A stretch of DNA of 64,000 nucleotides from Nonlabens spongiae (GTDB taxonomy: Bacteria; Bacteroidota; Bacteroidia; Flavobacteriales; Flavobacteriaceae), in assembly GCF_002117125.1 (NCBI RefSeq), contig NZ_CP019344.1, positions 558,001 through 622,000 of the forward strand, given 5' to 3'. How positions within the stretch are numbered: position 1 is the stretch's first letter; every line of letters starts with the position of its first letter. The position numbers were made by a program, and so were the translations under genes. Positions 1-9,458 of this stretch are shown piece after piece. The notes beneath the pieces were generated by a model that searched no databases, had not been told where the DNA came from, and saw only the letters and a program-made list of their open reading frames with translations.

Positions 1-630
1 AGAGAAAAAGGAGCAAAGCGTCCGAGAAGAGGCGTAGATGAAAGCAAGAGAGAACCGACTGGAGTCAGCGTTTTGCCAGGAACTTACAAAGTTGTTCTAG
101 AATATGGAGATTTGACCAGTGAGACGATGATAAAGGTTCAGGAAGATCCACGCATCGATGAGTTTTCTATCGCCAATAGACGTGCCATGCGAGCGGAACA
201 GAAAAAACTGGAAGCGCTCAATGAGGAAGTCTATGAACTGACCCAAGCACTGGCAGAAGGCAAAAAAAACGCTGAGCTTTTCAAGAGAATAATGAAAGAT
301 GCCGATGAAGAGAAATTCAAAGCTCAGATCAAACGAACTGATAGTGTTCTCAAAGAACTGAAGCTGGAGCAGAACAAATACTTTGGCACGCCAGATGACC
401 GTCAAGGAATTACACGTAATCCTGAAAAGACCATTATGCAACATATAGGACTTGCCAGTTCCTACATAGGTAGCCGTCAGGGCGCACAAACACCTACCGA
501 AGGACAGCTACTGGATCAAGCACAAACCTTGGCAAACAAAACCATGATGGAAACCAGAAAATGGATGGAGGAAGTCTGGAAACCCTACGTAGCGGATATG
601 AAGGCGCTGGAAGTAAGCCTGTGGGACTGA
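1..630 (+). CDS. C-terminal part of a secreted BNR/VPS10-type repeat protein (5' truncated)
   Basis: The frame is open from base 1, so the gene begins outside the window. The first in-window start-like codon, TTG at 73, is internal. The visible 209 residues start with a short beta-rich segment ending in a VVLEYGD-type strand. A long charged helical segment follows (about residues 55-150) and ends with a Trp-rich tail. This matches the tail of flavobacterial WD40/YVTN/BNR-like (sortilin/VPS10-type) exported proteins, in which a Pro-Gly-Thr-Tyr segment precedes a helical domain. The propeller itself is not in view, so the family call rests on the tail only. A hairpin terminator follows 23 bases after the stop. 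Confidence 0.6.
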   Translation, partial: REKGAKRPRRGVDESKREPTGVSVLPGTYKVVLEYGDLTSETMIKVQEDPRIDEFSIANRRAMRAEQKKLEALNEEVYELTQALAEGKKNAELFKRIMKDADEEKFKAQIKRTDSVLKELKLEQNKYFGTPDDRQGITRNPEKTIMQHIGLASSYIGSRQGAQTPTEGQLLDQAQTLANKTMMETRKWMEEVWKPYVADMKALEVSLWD

Positions 631-653
631 TGGCAATTGTATCTATAAAACAT

Positions 654-681
654 AAAAGGATCTCGAAAAGAGGTCCTTTTT
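654..681 (+). terminator. Hairpin terminator after the first gene
   Basis: An 11-bp stem with one mismatch (654-664 pairs with 670-680) has a GAAAA loop and a short T-run. It lies between convergent genes and has A-rich sequence on its left side, so it can also serve the greA/B-type gene on the minus strand. Confidence 0.6.
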
Positions 682-700
682 AAATTGAATCAGTTGAAGA

Positions 701-1207
701 TTAGGAATCGTATTCAATCTCCAAAATCTCAAATACCCGATTCTTAGGCTTCAGTTCCAAGATTACTTTATCACCGACTTTTTTATTGGTAAGCAGTTTT
801 GCGATAGGAGAGATAAAAGATATTTTCCCCTTGGCGATATCGGCTTCATCTACGCCTACAATTTGAAATTGTTGAGGTTTGGATTGATCCCCAATTTTTA
901 ATTTTAGGGAAGCTCCGAAACGTACTTCGTCTTTAGGTTGTTTACTCAAATCAATAACTTGAGCAGACGCGATTCTTGTCTTGAGCAGACCCAGTTTTGC
1001 GTTAATAAAGTTGGTTTGAATTCTCTTCTCTTTCTCATCTTTAATTTCTGAACTATCACGTTCCTTGATGAGATCTTCTTGCTCTTGGAGCAATTCACTC
1101 ATTCCGGTTTGAGTGACATAATTTGTAACACCCTCTGGCAGATCTGCCCTGGGTGGTACCATAGGTACTTCTTCCTGATCTTCCTCTTTTACAAAACCTC
1201 TGCTCAT
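701..1207 (-). CDS. GreA/GreB-family transcription elongation factor
   Basis: Gre factors bind the secondary channel of RNA polymerase and stimulate cleavage of backtracked transcripts. The protein begins MSRGFVKEEDQEE, followed by a Pro-rich segment with LPEGVTNYVT. This is the typical start of the flavobacterial GreB-like group. An N-terminal coiled coil (about residues 40-95) and a C-terminal FKBP-like domain follow, the latter containing the ISPIAKLL segment. The ATG at 1207 is chosen over a GTG three codons upstream (1216) because family members start at MSRGF. At about 168 residues the length is normal. Confidence 0.85.
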   Translation of the reverse strand: MSRGFVKEEDQEEVPMVPPRADLPEGVTNYVTQTGMSELLQEQEDLIKERDSSEIKDEKEKRIQTNFINAKLGLLKTRIASAQVIDLSKQPKDEVRFGASLKLKIGDQSKPQQFQIVGVDEADIAKGKISFISPIAKLLTNKKVGDKVILELKPKNRVFEILEIEYDS

Positions 1208-1326
1208 TACTTTCACTTAGAAGGGAAGTTAGCTTATTCTACTTCAAGTTTGTCCTAAAATTCTGTTGAAAGTGTTTATGAATAGAGGTTAAGGTAGATT
1301 CTGGATCTATAAAAGTTTTTATTAAA

Positions 1327-2058
1327 TCACCGACCCGTCACATTCTCAAACTTAGCGTACTCCACGATAAAAGAACCAGGATATTGTCGCTCGATGCGTT
1401 CTTTAAAACGTTCAGCTTGCTGGCGTTGGTCAAAATTACCGATGATCAAGGTATACACTTTTATGCCTTGTACGGTTTTTACTTGAGCGGTCATTTTGCT
1501 GCCGTAGCTTTTCTCAAGATTATCCGCCAGCCTCATAAGGTTTGCCAGTTCTTGAAAGCTGCCAATTTGAACACCAAATCCAGCGGGATCTGCGCGATTG
1601 ATATCGATATTATAGAATTCGGCTGGGGTTTGTTCATAGGTGTCTATGTCATCCTCTTCTTGATAGTCACCTGTGTCAGTTCCGTTATCAGCAACTGGTG
1701 TCTGTGAGTCTCCTACTACTTCAATGACGACGTCAGTAACACCCTGACCTACAAAATTCAATTTCTGCGCAATGGACTTAGATACATCGATGATGCGCCC
1801 TCTTACAAAAGGTCCACGGTCGTTTACCGTTACAATCTGGCTGCGGTTATTGGCAAGATTGGTCACTCTAAGCTTGGTGCCAAAAGGTAAAGTTCTGTGT
1901 GCCGCAGTAGCTTTATCATGTCTATATTTTACACCGCTCGCGGTTCTGCGACCTTCAAATTTATCGGCATAAAAAGATGCTTTACCGGTTTGTACTTGGG
2001 CAAAGGTTAAGATTGAAAAAATACTTGCAATAAGTAGCGTGAAAAATTTCTTTGACAT
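1327..2058 (-). CDS. rlpA: RlpA-family septal ring lytic transglycosylase with SPOR domain
   Basis: RlpA proteins are exported double-psi beta-barrel enzymes or structural proteins that act on peptidoglycan denuded of stem peptides, usually at the septum. There is a signal peptide (residues 1-20), then an RlpA barrel containing GKASFYADKFEGRRTASG and VNDRGPFVRGRIIDVS. An acidic linker and a C-terminal SPOR domain (about 160-240) follow, which should bind glycan strands. An ATG 15 codons upstream (2103) is open, but the promoter boxes at 2076-2104 lie between the two starts. The start at 2058 also gives a clean signal peptide, so I chose it. Confidence 0.85.
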   Translation of the reverse strand: MSKKFFTLLIASIFSILTFAQVQTGKASFYADKFEGRRTASGVKYRHDKATAAHRTLPFGTKLRVTNLANNRSQIVTVNDRGPFVRGRIIDVSKSIAQKLNFVGQGVTDVVIEVVGDSQTPVADNGTDTGDYQEEDDIDTYEQTPAEFYNIDINRADPAGFGVQIGSFQELANLMRLADNLEKSYGSKMTAQVKTVQGIKVYTLIIGNFDQRQQAERFKERIERQYPGSFIVEYAKFENVTGR

Positions 2059-2075
2059 GAATTTTATTTTGTGGT

Positions 2076-2104
2076 CAAATATAAGATGATCGTTCTTTTT
2101 CAAA
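2076..2104 (-). promoter_or_regulatory. Bacteroidota-type promoter of the rlpA gene
   Basis: On the minus strand a TTTG (2101-2104) is followed after 17 bases by TATATTTG (2076-2083). This fits the Bacteroidota -33/-7 pattern exactly. It decides the start codon, because the longer reading frame would begin inside the promoter. Confidence 0.65.
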
Positions 2105-2120
2105 GATTAAGGATAGTTCA

Positions 2121-2152
2121 AATAAAAATGCCAGAACTTTCGCTCTGGCATT
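2121..2152 (-). terminator. Terminator of lysA
   Basis: A perfect 9-bp stem (2127-2135 with 2144-2152) is followed on the minus strand by a T-rich run. It lies 21 bases after the lysA stop. Confidence 0.75.
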
Positions 2153-2172
2153 CAATAATTTATATCTGAATA

Positions 2173-3402
2173 TCATTCCGCGAGTTCTGTTGCTAATTCC
2201 AGTTCCACCACCTCTTGGTTTTTCAAGATGTCTTTCATGGTTTCCCTTTTTCTGATCACGTGGGATTTTCCGTTGTGCCATAACACTTCTGCAGGACGGT
2301 AGCGGCTGTTGTAATTGCTCGCCATGCTGAAACAGTAGGCTCCCGCGTTTGAAAATGCGAGTAAGTCACCCTCGGTGATTTCGGCGATCTGGCGGTTTTG
2401 GGCAAAAGTGTCTGTTTCACAGATATAGCCCACCACGCTGTAAAAACGCTGGCGCCCCTCTGGATTACTAATGTTTTTGATTCCGTGATAGGAACCGTAC
2501 AGCATGGGACGGATCAAGTGATTGAACCCTGAATCAATTCCAGCAAAAACGGTAGAAGTGGTTTGTTTTACCACATTGACCTGAGCAATAAAATGTCCCG
2601 CCTCACTCACGAGAAATTTACCGGGTTCAAAAGCCAGTGCGATGTCCTTACCATAATCATCGCAAAACTTGTTGAAACGCTCACTCAACTGCTCGCCCAG
2701 TTCTTCAATATCGGTCGAGACGTCGCCCTCCTTATATGGAACTTTGAATCCGCTACCGAAGTCGATGAACTCAAGGTCCTTAAATTTTGCCGCGGTTTCA
2801 AAAAGAACTTCTGTAGCATATAGGAATACGCCTATGTCCAGAATATCACTACCCGTGTGCATGTGAACACCGTTTACATTCATGCCGGTATTCTCCACAA
2901 TACGCAACAGGTGCGGAATCTGGTGTATGGAAATTCCAAACTTGCTGTCGATGTGGCCCACAGAAATATTGGCATTTCCACCCGCCATCACATGCGGATT
3001 GATACGCACGCAAACCGGTACGTCAGGGTGTTTGGAACCAAATTGCTCGAGAATGGATAGATTATCGATGTTGATCTGAACGCCTTTGGCAGCTACTTTT
3101 TCAATCTCTTCCAGCGAGACACCGTTAGGCGTGTATATGATCATCTTTGGGTCGACACCAGCGACCAGCCCCAGCTCTACCTCTTGTAGACTGACGGTAT
3201 CCAGTCCAGCTCCCAGCTGTTTAAAAAGCTTCAAGATTGAGATGTTAGAAAGTGCTTTTACTGCGTAGTGAACTCTAAGTTGTTTCGCTTTCGCGAAAGC
3301 GGAAACTAAACGTTCATACTGCGCAATGATGACCTCTGCATCATAGACATAGACCGGGCTACCGTGCTCCCGCGCTATGTTGGTCAAATCTTGATGGTTC
3401 AT
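2173..3402 (-). CDS. lysA: Diaminopimelate decarboxylase
   Basis: This PLP enzyme converts meso-diaminopimelate to L-lysine, the last step of lysine biosynthesis. It has an alanine-racemase-type barrel with the PLP lysine in HYAVKA (K49), the HMHTGSD and GSGF segments of the phosphate-binding region, and EPGKFLVSEAG, followed by a C-terminal beta domain. At 409 residues the length is normal. The palindrome at 3286-3301 is read in frame as AFAKA (residues 35-39), in the linker just before the PLP-lysine strand. The gene is transcribed alone, with its own terminator. Confidence 0.95.
   Translation of the reverse strand: MNHQDLTNIAREHGSPVYVYDAEVIIAQYERLVSAFAKAKQLRVHYAVKALSNISILKLFKQLGAGLDTVSLQEVELGLVAGVDPKMIIYTPNGVSLEEIEKVAAKGVQINIDNLSILEQFGSKHPDVPVCVRINPHVMAGGNANISVGHIDSKFGISIHQIPHLLRIVENTGMNVNGVHMHTGSDILDIGVFLYATEVLFETAAKFKDLEFIDFGSGFKVPYKEGDVSTDIEELGEQLSERFNKFCDDYGKDIALAFEPGKFLVSEAGHFIAQVNVVKQTTSTVFAGIDSGFNHLIRPMLYGSYHGIKNISNPEGRQRFYSVVGYICETDTFAQNRQIAEITEGDLLAFSNAGAYCFSMASNYNSRYRPAEVLWHNGKSHVIRKRETMKDILKNQEVVELELATELAE
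3286..3301. repeat. Palindrome CGCTTTCGCGAAAGCG, exact copy in lysA
   Basis: An exact 16-bp copy, read on the minus strand in frame as Ala-Phe-Ala-Lys-Ala near the LysA N-terminus. Confidence 0.95.
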
Positions 3403-3608
3403 GAGAATTACTCGTTAAATTTTAAGCCTGTAAAAATAGGGCGCGACAGTATTATAGAACGATTTTACAGAGGAACTATGTTGAGATTAAGCTTTTTTTT
3501 AACGAAATACGGCTCTTGAGTTTAGATTGACTGGAAAAAGTAAGATGTGAATAAGAGGTATAGCCGGCATTTAGCTTAAATAGGATTCTTTATTAGCCAG
3601 TGCTTTGC

Positions 3609-3616
3609 TATTTTTG
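3609..3616 (+). promoter_or_regulatory. Candidate -7 box of the sucC promoter
   Basis: TATTTTTG fits TAnnTTTG and lies 31 bases before the sucC ATG. No clear TTTG lies at the -33 distance, so this is only a candidate. Confidence 0.35.
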
Positions 3617-3647
3617 CTGAAATAATTGTAGAACTTAAAAGACAAAT

Positions 3648-4841
3648 ATGAATCTTCACGAATATCAAGGGAAAGAAATTCTAGCCAGTTATGGTGTGAC
3701 CATCCAGCGCGGTAAAATTGCAACTACTGCAGAAGATGCGGTGGATGCTGCAAAAGAACTTACCGAGGAAACCGGTACGGGCTGGCACGTTATCAAGGCT
3801 CAGGTGCATGCTGGTGGCCGTGGTAAGGGTGGTGGTGTGAAACTTGCCAAAAGCCTAGATGATGTCAAAAAGATATCAGATGAGATCATAGGAATGCAAT
3901 TAGTCACTCCACAAACGAGCGCTGAAGGTAAAAAGGTACACCAGGTTCTTGTTGCTGAAGATGTTTATGAGCCTGGAGAGGCTGAGATCGAGGAATTTTA
4001 CATGTCGGTTCTTCTAGACCGTGCACAAGGAAAAAATATGATCATGTATTCTACTGAAGGTGGAATGGATATCGAGACTGTTGCTGAGGAGACTCCACAT
4101 TTGATCTTTACCGAAACTGTGGATCCTGCACATGGATTACAAGGCTTTCAAGCACGTCGTATTGCTTTCAACTTAGGTTTGAGCGGTAAGGCCTTTAAAG
4201 AAATGACCAAGTTTGTAACGCAACTTTATAATGCTTATGTAGGTTCTGACTCTGCGTTATTTGAGATCAACCCTGTACTTAAGGCGAGTGACAACCGCAT
4301 CATCGCTGTAGATTGTAAAATCACTCTAGACGAGAATGCGCTGTTCCGTCACAAGGATCTAGCTGAAATGCGCGACACTCGTGAAGAGAATCCAACTGAA
4401 GTGGAGGCTAAGGCTGTAGGACTTAACTATGTTGACCTAGACGGTAATGTAGGTTGTATGGTAAATGGTGCCGGTCTTGCGATGGCTACGATGGACTTGA
4501 TCAAGCAAGCTGGAGGAGAACCTGCTAACTTCCTAGATGTAGGTGGAACCGCAGATGCCAAAAGGGTGGAAGAGGCTTTCCGTATTATCTTAAAAGATGA
4601 TAAGGTAGAAGCGATCTTGGTAAACATTTTCGGTGGTATCGTGCGTTGTGACCGTGTTGCTCAAGGTATCGTAGATGCCTATAAAAATATGGGTGACGAG
4701 ATAAATGTACCGATCATCGTTCGACTGCAGGGAACCAACGCTGAAATAGCAAAAGAACTCATTGATAATTCTGGACTTGACGTACAGAGTGCCGTTGAAT
4801 TTAAAGAAGCAGCTGATAAGGTGCAGGCGGTGCTTGCTTAA
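3648..4841 (+). CDS. sucC: Succinyl-CoA synthetase, beta subunit (ADP-forming type)
   Basis: SucC forms, with SucD, the TCA-cycle enzyme that converts succinyl-CoA to succinate with substrate-level phosphorylation. The protein begins with the canonical MNLHEYQGKEIL. The ATP-grasp Gly-rich stretch (HAGGRGKGGGVKLA) is present, as are the FEINPV segment and the C-terminal flavodoxin-like domain with NIFGGIVRCD. At 397 residues it is full length. sucD is not adjacent, so the two subunits are unlinked here. The gene stands alone between its own upstream region and a strong terminator. Confidence 0.95.
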   Translation: MNLHEYQGKEILASYGVTIQRGKIATTAEDAVDAAKELTEETGTGWHVIKAQVHAGGRGKGGGVKLAKSLDDVKKISDEIIGMQLVTPQTSAEGKKVHQVLVAEDVYEPGEAEIEEFYMSVLLDRAQGKNMIMYSTEGGMDIETVAEETPHLIFTETVDPAHGLQGFQARRIAFNLGLSGKAFKEMTKFVTQLYNAYVGSDSALFEINPVLKASDNRIIAVDCKITLDENALFRHKDLAEMRDTREENPTEVEAKAVGLNYVDLDGNVGCMVNGAGLAMATMDLIKQAGGEPANFLDVGGTADAKRVEEAFRIILKDDKVEAILVNIFGGIVRCDRVAQGIVDAYKNMGDEINVPIIVRLQGTNAEIAKELIDNSGLDVQSAVEFKEAADKVQAVLA

Positions 4842-4863
4842 GCTGATTACTTTATACATATTG

Positions 4864-4899
4864 AAACCCTCAAACCGGTAATGGTTTGAGGGTTTTTTT
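4864..4899 (+). terminator. Rho-independent terminator of sucC
   Basis: A perfect 13-bp stem (4864-4876 with 4883-4895) and a T-run follow 22 bases after the sucC stop. This is one of the clearest terminators in the window. Confidence 0.85.
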
Positions 4900-4948
4900 A
4901 TTGATTTACAGAGGATATTTTATCTGAAAGTAATTGAAATATATTTCC

Positions 4949-7900
4949 TCAATTTGAAGGTGTTGACACTTGCTCCTGAGCAGTCTTTTCTGTTTCTGTT
5001 TCTCTGCTCATGGTTTTCTTAAAGATCTTCTCGTATAATTCGGCAATGGAATCAAAGTTGACCTGATATTGAAGACCTAGACCTTGAGTATAATCCTCTT
5101 GCTGGCCAAATTGCTGTAAGGTATTCTCACGGTTGAAAAGTTTTAAACGTAGTGTTCCATCATCGTTCAGGAGGAATTCGATCTCCACATTTCCAATAAC
5201 CGCTCTTTCCGTAGCGTTTGTAGTTCCTACTGGTACACCCAGCTTCCCATTAATCAGTACGCGATCTGAAATCTGGGTGCTCAAGGTGATACCAAAACGG
5301 TCAGAACGCTGTAAAGCTGAGTTAGGATTGCGCTCACTAGCCTCATAACTCACTCCAAAGTCAAATTGGCTATCTTGATTACTCACTAAATCATTTACAA
5401 TTCCCGTAACATTTTCCACTACGTTACCGGTAACAGCATTTTGACCAATACTGTTTGGATTATAGAAAGATCCAGAGGTAATCAATGACAAAGCTTGTAA
5501 TTGACGCTCTGCTCGATCATCTAGGCGGTACTGCAGCTCAGAGCTCACCACCGAGTTCGTATTAGGGAATCTGATCTGAAATTCAGGATCAAAGAAAGTA
5601 AGATCTCCTTCTAGATAGGTAACAACTTCTACCGGAATCTGAGCGTTCAAGTTAGGGTTATCGAGTAGGATAGAAGGGTTTGCGCGAGTACTGTATACCG
5701 CGCTAACGTCGATATTGGCTTTTGTGGGGTCACCATTCCAATCTACGGTTCCACCGGGAGTTATGGTAAATTCCTTATTTACGATCCCTGCATATTTAAA
5801 GTTGTAAATACCCTCAGTAGCGATGAAATCACCATTCATGATGAATTTTCCGTTTGTATTGATCTCAATGAGCAAGTTCCCATAACCACTTCCTCTTAAA
5901 TAACTACCGTTTGTAGGATCTACAGTGATTTCTACTTCAGCAACTGGAGTTACCCTCAAATCAAACCTTAATTCAAGTCCATTGACTTCTTTAATTTCAA
6001 CGGTCTCACCAGAAACTCTAGCAGCCTTTTCTTCAGGACTCAAAAAGTAGATCGCGCTAGTATCTCCTAGAGATTCACCATCATCTATAGGAATCTTAAA
6101 CACTGTATCATCACTTGTTGTTGCTGTGACGTCGATGAAAAGCTCAGTAGTAGGACCGGTGATGGTTGCGCTACCGTCTATAAATGCGGTACCGTAATAA
6201 AGTGCTTCAGGAGTCAAATCTGTATCGAGCACAAGTAGACGATCGGATTCCAAGGCTAGGTCCAATTCCCAGAACCCAAAATTTTTATGTTCAATAGAAC
6301 CATTTAGAATCCCTTTGGTTCCAAATTTTGTGTCAGTCAGTTCTATTTGCTCAAATTCAAAAGCATCTGGAGTGATGGTCACATTTGCCGATTCTTGAAA
6401 GTCAAAATCAGTATTAAGATAGGGTAGGCGTAGTCCAGCATTGCGTAGGGTAAGTTCACCATTTATCTCTGGTTCAGAAAGTTTTCCAGTTAGTGTAGCT
6501 TTTCCATCAGCAAAACCTCTTATGTTATCTAGGACCACTCCTCCCAAAGGACTGAAAGAGATTAAATTAAAGTCATTGAAAGTTGCTTCTACATCATAAG
6601 TGGAATTTTCACCAGATGTGTTTATGGTACCATCAGCAACAAAAGTTCTGGTGTCATCATCTCTGAGCTGGGCGTGGACGATATAATTTGTGAGTGATTC
6701 ATCCCCTTTGACTTTCAAATCAAAATTACCTAGGGGTGTGTCGTTCACCTCAAAAGATTGGACCGTGAAATCACTTGTTGGAGCATAGTTACCATTAATC
6801 TGTTCTAATTTCAAGGTTCCATCAATCTGGCCTCTTAATTTCAAACTGTCGATAGGAGAGACGAGACTAGAGATTCTCACTTTCTCGAAATCCAGATAAA
6901 CCTCTTTAGCTTCTTTCTGATCGTAAAGTCCTGCTAGAGTTATTTTCTCTTGGCCATTTGTTGCTGACAGAGAATCGAGAGAGAATTTTTTAAAGTTATG
7001 ATCAAACGTGAATTGTACATCATCAGCATTCTTATTGAGCTGCCACTTTTTACCCTGAAATCTAAAATTGCTTTTTCTTATACCTACAACACTCTGACTT
7101 TGCTCATCAACAGTATGATAAAGACTTAGTTTAAATTTATCCTCAGGTCTTTTTGCATTTTCAAACTCTGTTCTAAAAAGTAATGTGTCGTTTTTGGTGA
7201 CATTAATTAATTGAAAGTCTCTGACGTCATATACCCTATTCCTGACCTCATCAATCTTTACATACGTATTAAAAATAGGATTTTGATTGTCCACTTGAAC
7301 ATTTACATTATCCAAATAAACACCGTAGGCATCAATCATGGGTGTTCTAAAGGTCATTTTAAATTCGGACTCATTACTACTCACGCGACCTTTCAAAATG
7401 GTATTCTCACCCAGATCCATTTCTGGAAATACTAAATCAACAATTTTATCGTAGATCTGAAATTCATAGTTCAAATACTGATTATCAGTTATGTTTTTAC
7501 TCTTATAATTGGTATACACGGTACCAATACTATTTTTGAAAAGTTCTGGAATTTCCCTCACTTTAAATTCACCACTGATCTCTCCCTCAATTACATCCGT
7601 ACTCTTGACCGTAAGTAAACGAACGTTTTCATTAAACGATGAGGAAATAACCAGATCATCAAACACATAGTTTCCATTCTGATTTTTATAACTGGTTTCT
7701 GTGATATTAATATCTCCCGTGGCATTATCAAGGTTAGTACCTTCCATATCCATTATAATGTTGCCTCTTAATTCTGAAATGCTATCTCTTTTGAAAATGT
7801 TGATAGCATTGAGGTTAGCATATTCTATCTGAGCGTTGAAATCATACTTATTAATAGTTTCAGACATATCAACAAGGCCATTGAACTTCATTTTCAGATT

Positions 7901-9376
7901 AGGGTCATTAACACTTATCCTACCGTTAAAAATTGGTTTTTTGAGGTTCCCATTAACCACAATATTTCTATACCTATACCCATTGTAGGTGAATTCAATA
8001 GCGCTTCCGCGTAAGGTTGAAATTGCTTTTTCAGGTGTAAAACCACGACCGCTCACATTGAGATTGAGCGTGGTTTTGCCAAATTTATCATCGTCTAAAA
8101 TCGCTCCGAGATCAACACTTTTAAGTTGAACGTTTCCTACGTAACCTATATTCCCACTCTGTATTTCAGTAAGGGTGAGATCTGTATCAAAATTACCCTT
8201 ACGCGTTGAGCCTCGCATTCTAGTGACGAGACGATTAGAATCTACACTAGCATAACCTTGAGCTTTTATAGTACCAAGTTCGTTGAGTTGTCTCGGCATT
8301 TGATCTCCCAGTATATTGGGGAGAAATTTTTTCAAATCGCGATTGCTTATTTGGAGATTCCTGAAGTCCCCTTCAATAAAAAACTCCTCCTCGTTCTCCA
8401 CGAGGTTCTTGAAATGCATATCACCGTCGATAGAAATATCATTTAAAGTAGAGGCAAACATATTGTCTACTTTGAAATCATTTAAAGTTCCTTGCAGGTA
8501 TCCAGAAAGCGCAACCGATTCATTCGGAACAATTTCATCGTAGAATTTTCTGATTTCATTGGTTGCTATTTGCGCCGTATCAATTTTGAAATCCCATTGC
8601 ACTTTGGTTAGGAATTCAGCGAGATCTTCACGTTTATAATTCAATTTTAAATCACCTATCAATGTACTGGCATCAGTCTCAATGGTCAAATCATCTGCTG
8701 TGATCTGAGATGGAGTGTATTGAAAATCTGCAGCAAGGTCTTTTATGACTATAGTTTCCCTCACGCCATCAATAGTTTTCATGCTCCCATTCCCTAATAT
8801 AAAATCGGCATGGGTTATATTACTTTCAATAACAGAGCCTAAAATGTGCAAACCTTCAGTCTCCACATTCATATTTGAGCCTAAAAAGGATTCTGGTATT
8901 GTCAAATCCTCATCTATAACACGTACAGTGGCGTTATTAATGGTGAGATCTCCAGTAGTAAGTTCAAAAGGTTGTACCGGTTCTCCAGTAGGTTCTGAGC
9001 TTAGTTTTTCAATAAAAACAGTAAGATTGTCGGTAGGTTCTCCCTTATACCTCCTAATGTTTAAAATAAGATCGTCAATTTCAGTATCGCCTAAATTAGG
9101 ACTCCCAGCCATCATGGCACTAAATCCCAAAACAGATGTTTCAAGCTCCTTGAAATAAATCATCGTATCTTGACGCTCGTCCAGAGCAAGGGCATCATTA
9201 ATCACAACATCTCCAGAGTACAGAACTTTAATTTTCTTGATGGAGACGTTAACGTCAAACTCCTCGTTCAAGTAGTCTGTAGCCTGACGACCTGCCCAGG
9301 TTTGCACACTAGAATAGGAAAATACCCAAACTAAGATCAGAAAGATAATGAACAGCACTAAGACTGTACGCAACAA
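4949..9376 (-). CDS. Giant TamB-like translocation/assembly module protein (DUF490)
   Basis: TamB-like proteins are anchored in the inner membrane and span the periplasm as a long beta-taco. They are linked to outer-membrane protein assembly and lipid transport. One N-terminal transmembrane helix (about residues 3-22) is followed by more than 1,300 residues of AsmA/TamB-type beta repeats. The C-terminal DUF490 domain (about 1050-1450) contains the GNLLIEINTNGKFIMNGD and DVSAVYSTRANPS segments. At 1475 residues it is long but usual for Bacteroidota. The first start-like codon is TTG at 9376. The frame is open upstream to an ATT at 9397 that would add KRFLKIL, a plausible basic N-terminus, so the true start is uncertain. 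Confidence 0.85.
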   Translation of the reverse strand: MLRTVLVLFIIFLILVWVFSYSSVQTWAGRQATDYLNEEFDVNVSIKKIKVLYSGDVVINDALALDERQDTMIYFKELETSVLGFSAMMAGSPNLGDTEIDDLILNIRRYKGEPTDNLTVFIEKLSSEPTGEPVQPFELTTGDLTINNATVRVIDEDLTIPESFLGSNMNVETEGLHILGSVIESNITHADFILGNGSMKTIDGVRETIVIKDLAADFQYTPSQITADDLTIETDASTLIGDLKLNYKREDLAEFLTKVQWDFKIDTAQIATNEIRKFYDEIVPNESVALSGYLQGTLNDFKVDNMFASTLNDISIDGDMHFKNLVENEEEFFIEGDFRNLQISNRDLKKFLPNILGDQMPRQLNELGTIKAQGYASVDSNRLVTRMRGSTRKGNFDTDLTLTEIQSGNIGYVGNVQLKSVDLGAILDDDKFGKTTLNLNVSGRGFTPEKAISTLRGSAIEFTYNGYRYRNIVVNGNLKKPIFNGRISVNDPNLKMKFNGLVDMSETINKYDFNAQIEYANLNAINIFKRDSISELRGNIIMDMEGTNLDNATGDINITETSYKNQNGNYVFDDLVISSSFNENVRLLTVKSTDVIEGEISGEFKVREIPELFKNSIGTVYTNYKSKNITDNQYLNYEFQIYDKIVDLVFPEMDLGENTILKGRVSSNESEFKMTFRTPMIDAYGVYLDNVNVQVDNQNPIFNTYVKIDEVRNRVYDVRDFQLINVTKNDTLLFRTEFENAKRPEDKFKLSLYHTVDEQSQSVVGIRKSNFRFQGKKWQLNKNADDVQFTFDHNFKKFSLDSLSATNGQEKITLAGLYDQKEAKEVYLDFEKVRISSLVSPIDSLKLRGQIDGTLKLEQINGNYAPTSDFTVQSFEVNDTPLGNFDLKVKGDESLTNYIVHAQLRDDDTRTFVADGTINTSGENSTYDVEATFNDFNLISFSPLGGVVLDNIRGFADGKATLTGKLSEPEINGELTLRNAGLRLPYLNTDFDFQESANVTITPDAFEFEQIELTDTKFGTKGILNGSIEHKNFGFWELDLALESDRLLVLDTDLTPEALYYGTAFIDGSATITGPTTELFIDVTATTSDDTVFKIPIDDGESLGDTSAIYFLSPEEKAARVSGETVEIKEVNGLELRFDLRVTPVAEVEITVDPTNGSYLRGSGYGNLLIEINTNGKFIMNGDFIATEGIYNFKYAGIVNKEFTITPGGTVDWNGDPTKANIDVSAVYSTRANPSILLDNPNLNAQIPVEVVTYLEGDLTFFDPEFQIRFPNTNSVVSSELQYRLDDRAERQLQALSLITSGSFYNPNSIGQNAVTGNVVENVTGIVNDLVSNQDSQFDFGVSYEASERNPNSALQRSDRFGITLSTQISDRVLINGKLGVPVGTTNATERAVIGNVEIEFLLNDDGTLRLKLFNRENTLQQFGQQEDYTQGLGLQYQVNFDSIAELYEKIFKKTMSRETETEKTAQEQVSTPSN

Positions 9377-9408
9377 TATTTTCAGGAATCTTTTAATGAC
9401 AGTTCATT

Positions 9409-9416
9409 TAACTTTG
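9409..9416 (+). promoter_or_regulatory. Candidate -7 box of the tsaD operon promoter
   Basis: TAACTTTG fits TAnnTTTG and lies 33 bases before the tsaD ATG. It sits back to back with the tamB box in the divergent gap. Confidence 0.45.
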
Positions 9417-9425
9417 CAATATTAC

Positions 9426-9458
9426 CAAAAGTAATGCCCCATTCATTTTATGAACAAA
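9426..9458 (-). promoter_or_regulatory. Candidate promoter of the tamB-like gene
   Basis: On the minus strand TTTG (9455-9458) is followed after 21 bases by TACTTTTG (9426-9433). It would place transcription start about 25-45 bases before the possible tamB starts. The -33 element overlaps the first codons of tsaD. Confidence 0.45.

Noticed and set aside
2076..2103. The longer rlpA reading frame starting at 2103
   Set aside because: The start would fall within the -33 box of a good promoter, and the shorter frame has a clean signal peptide.
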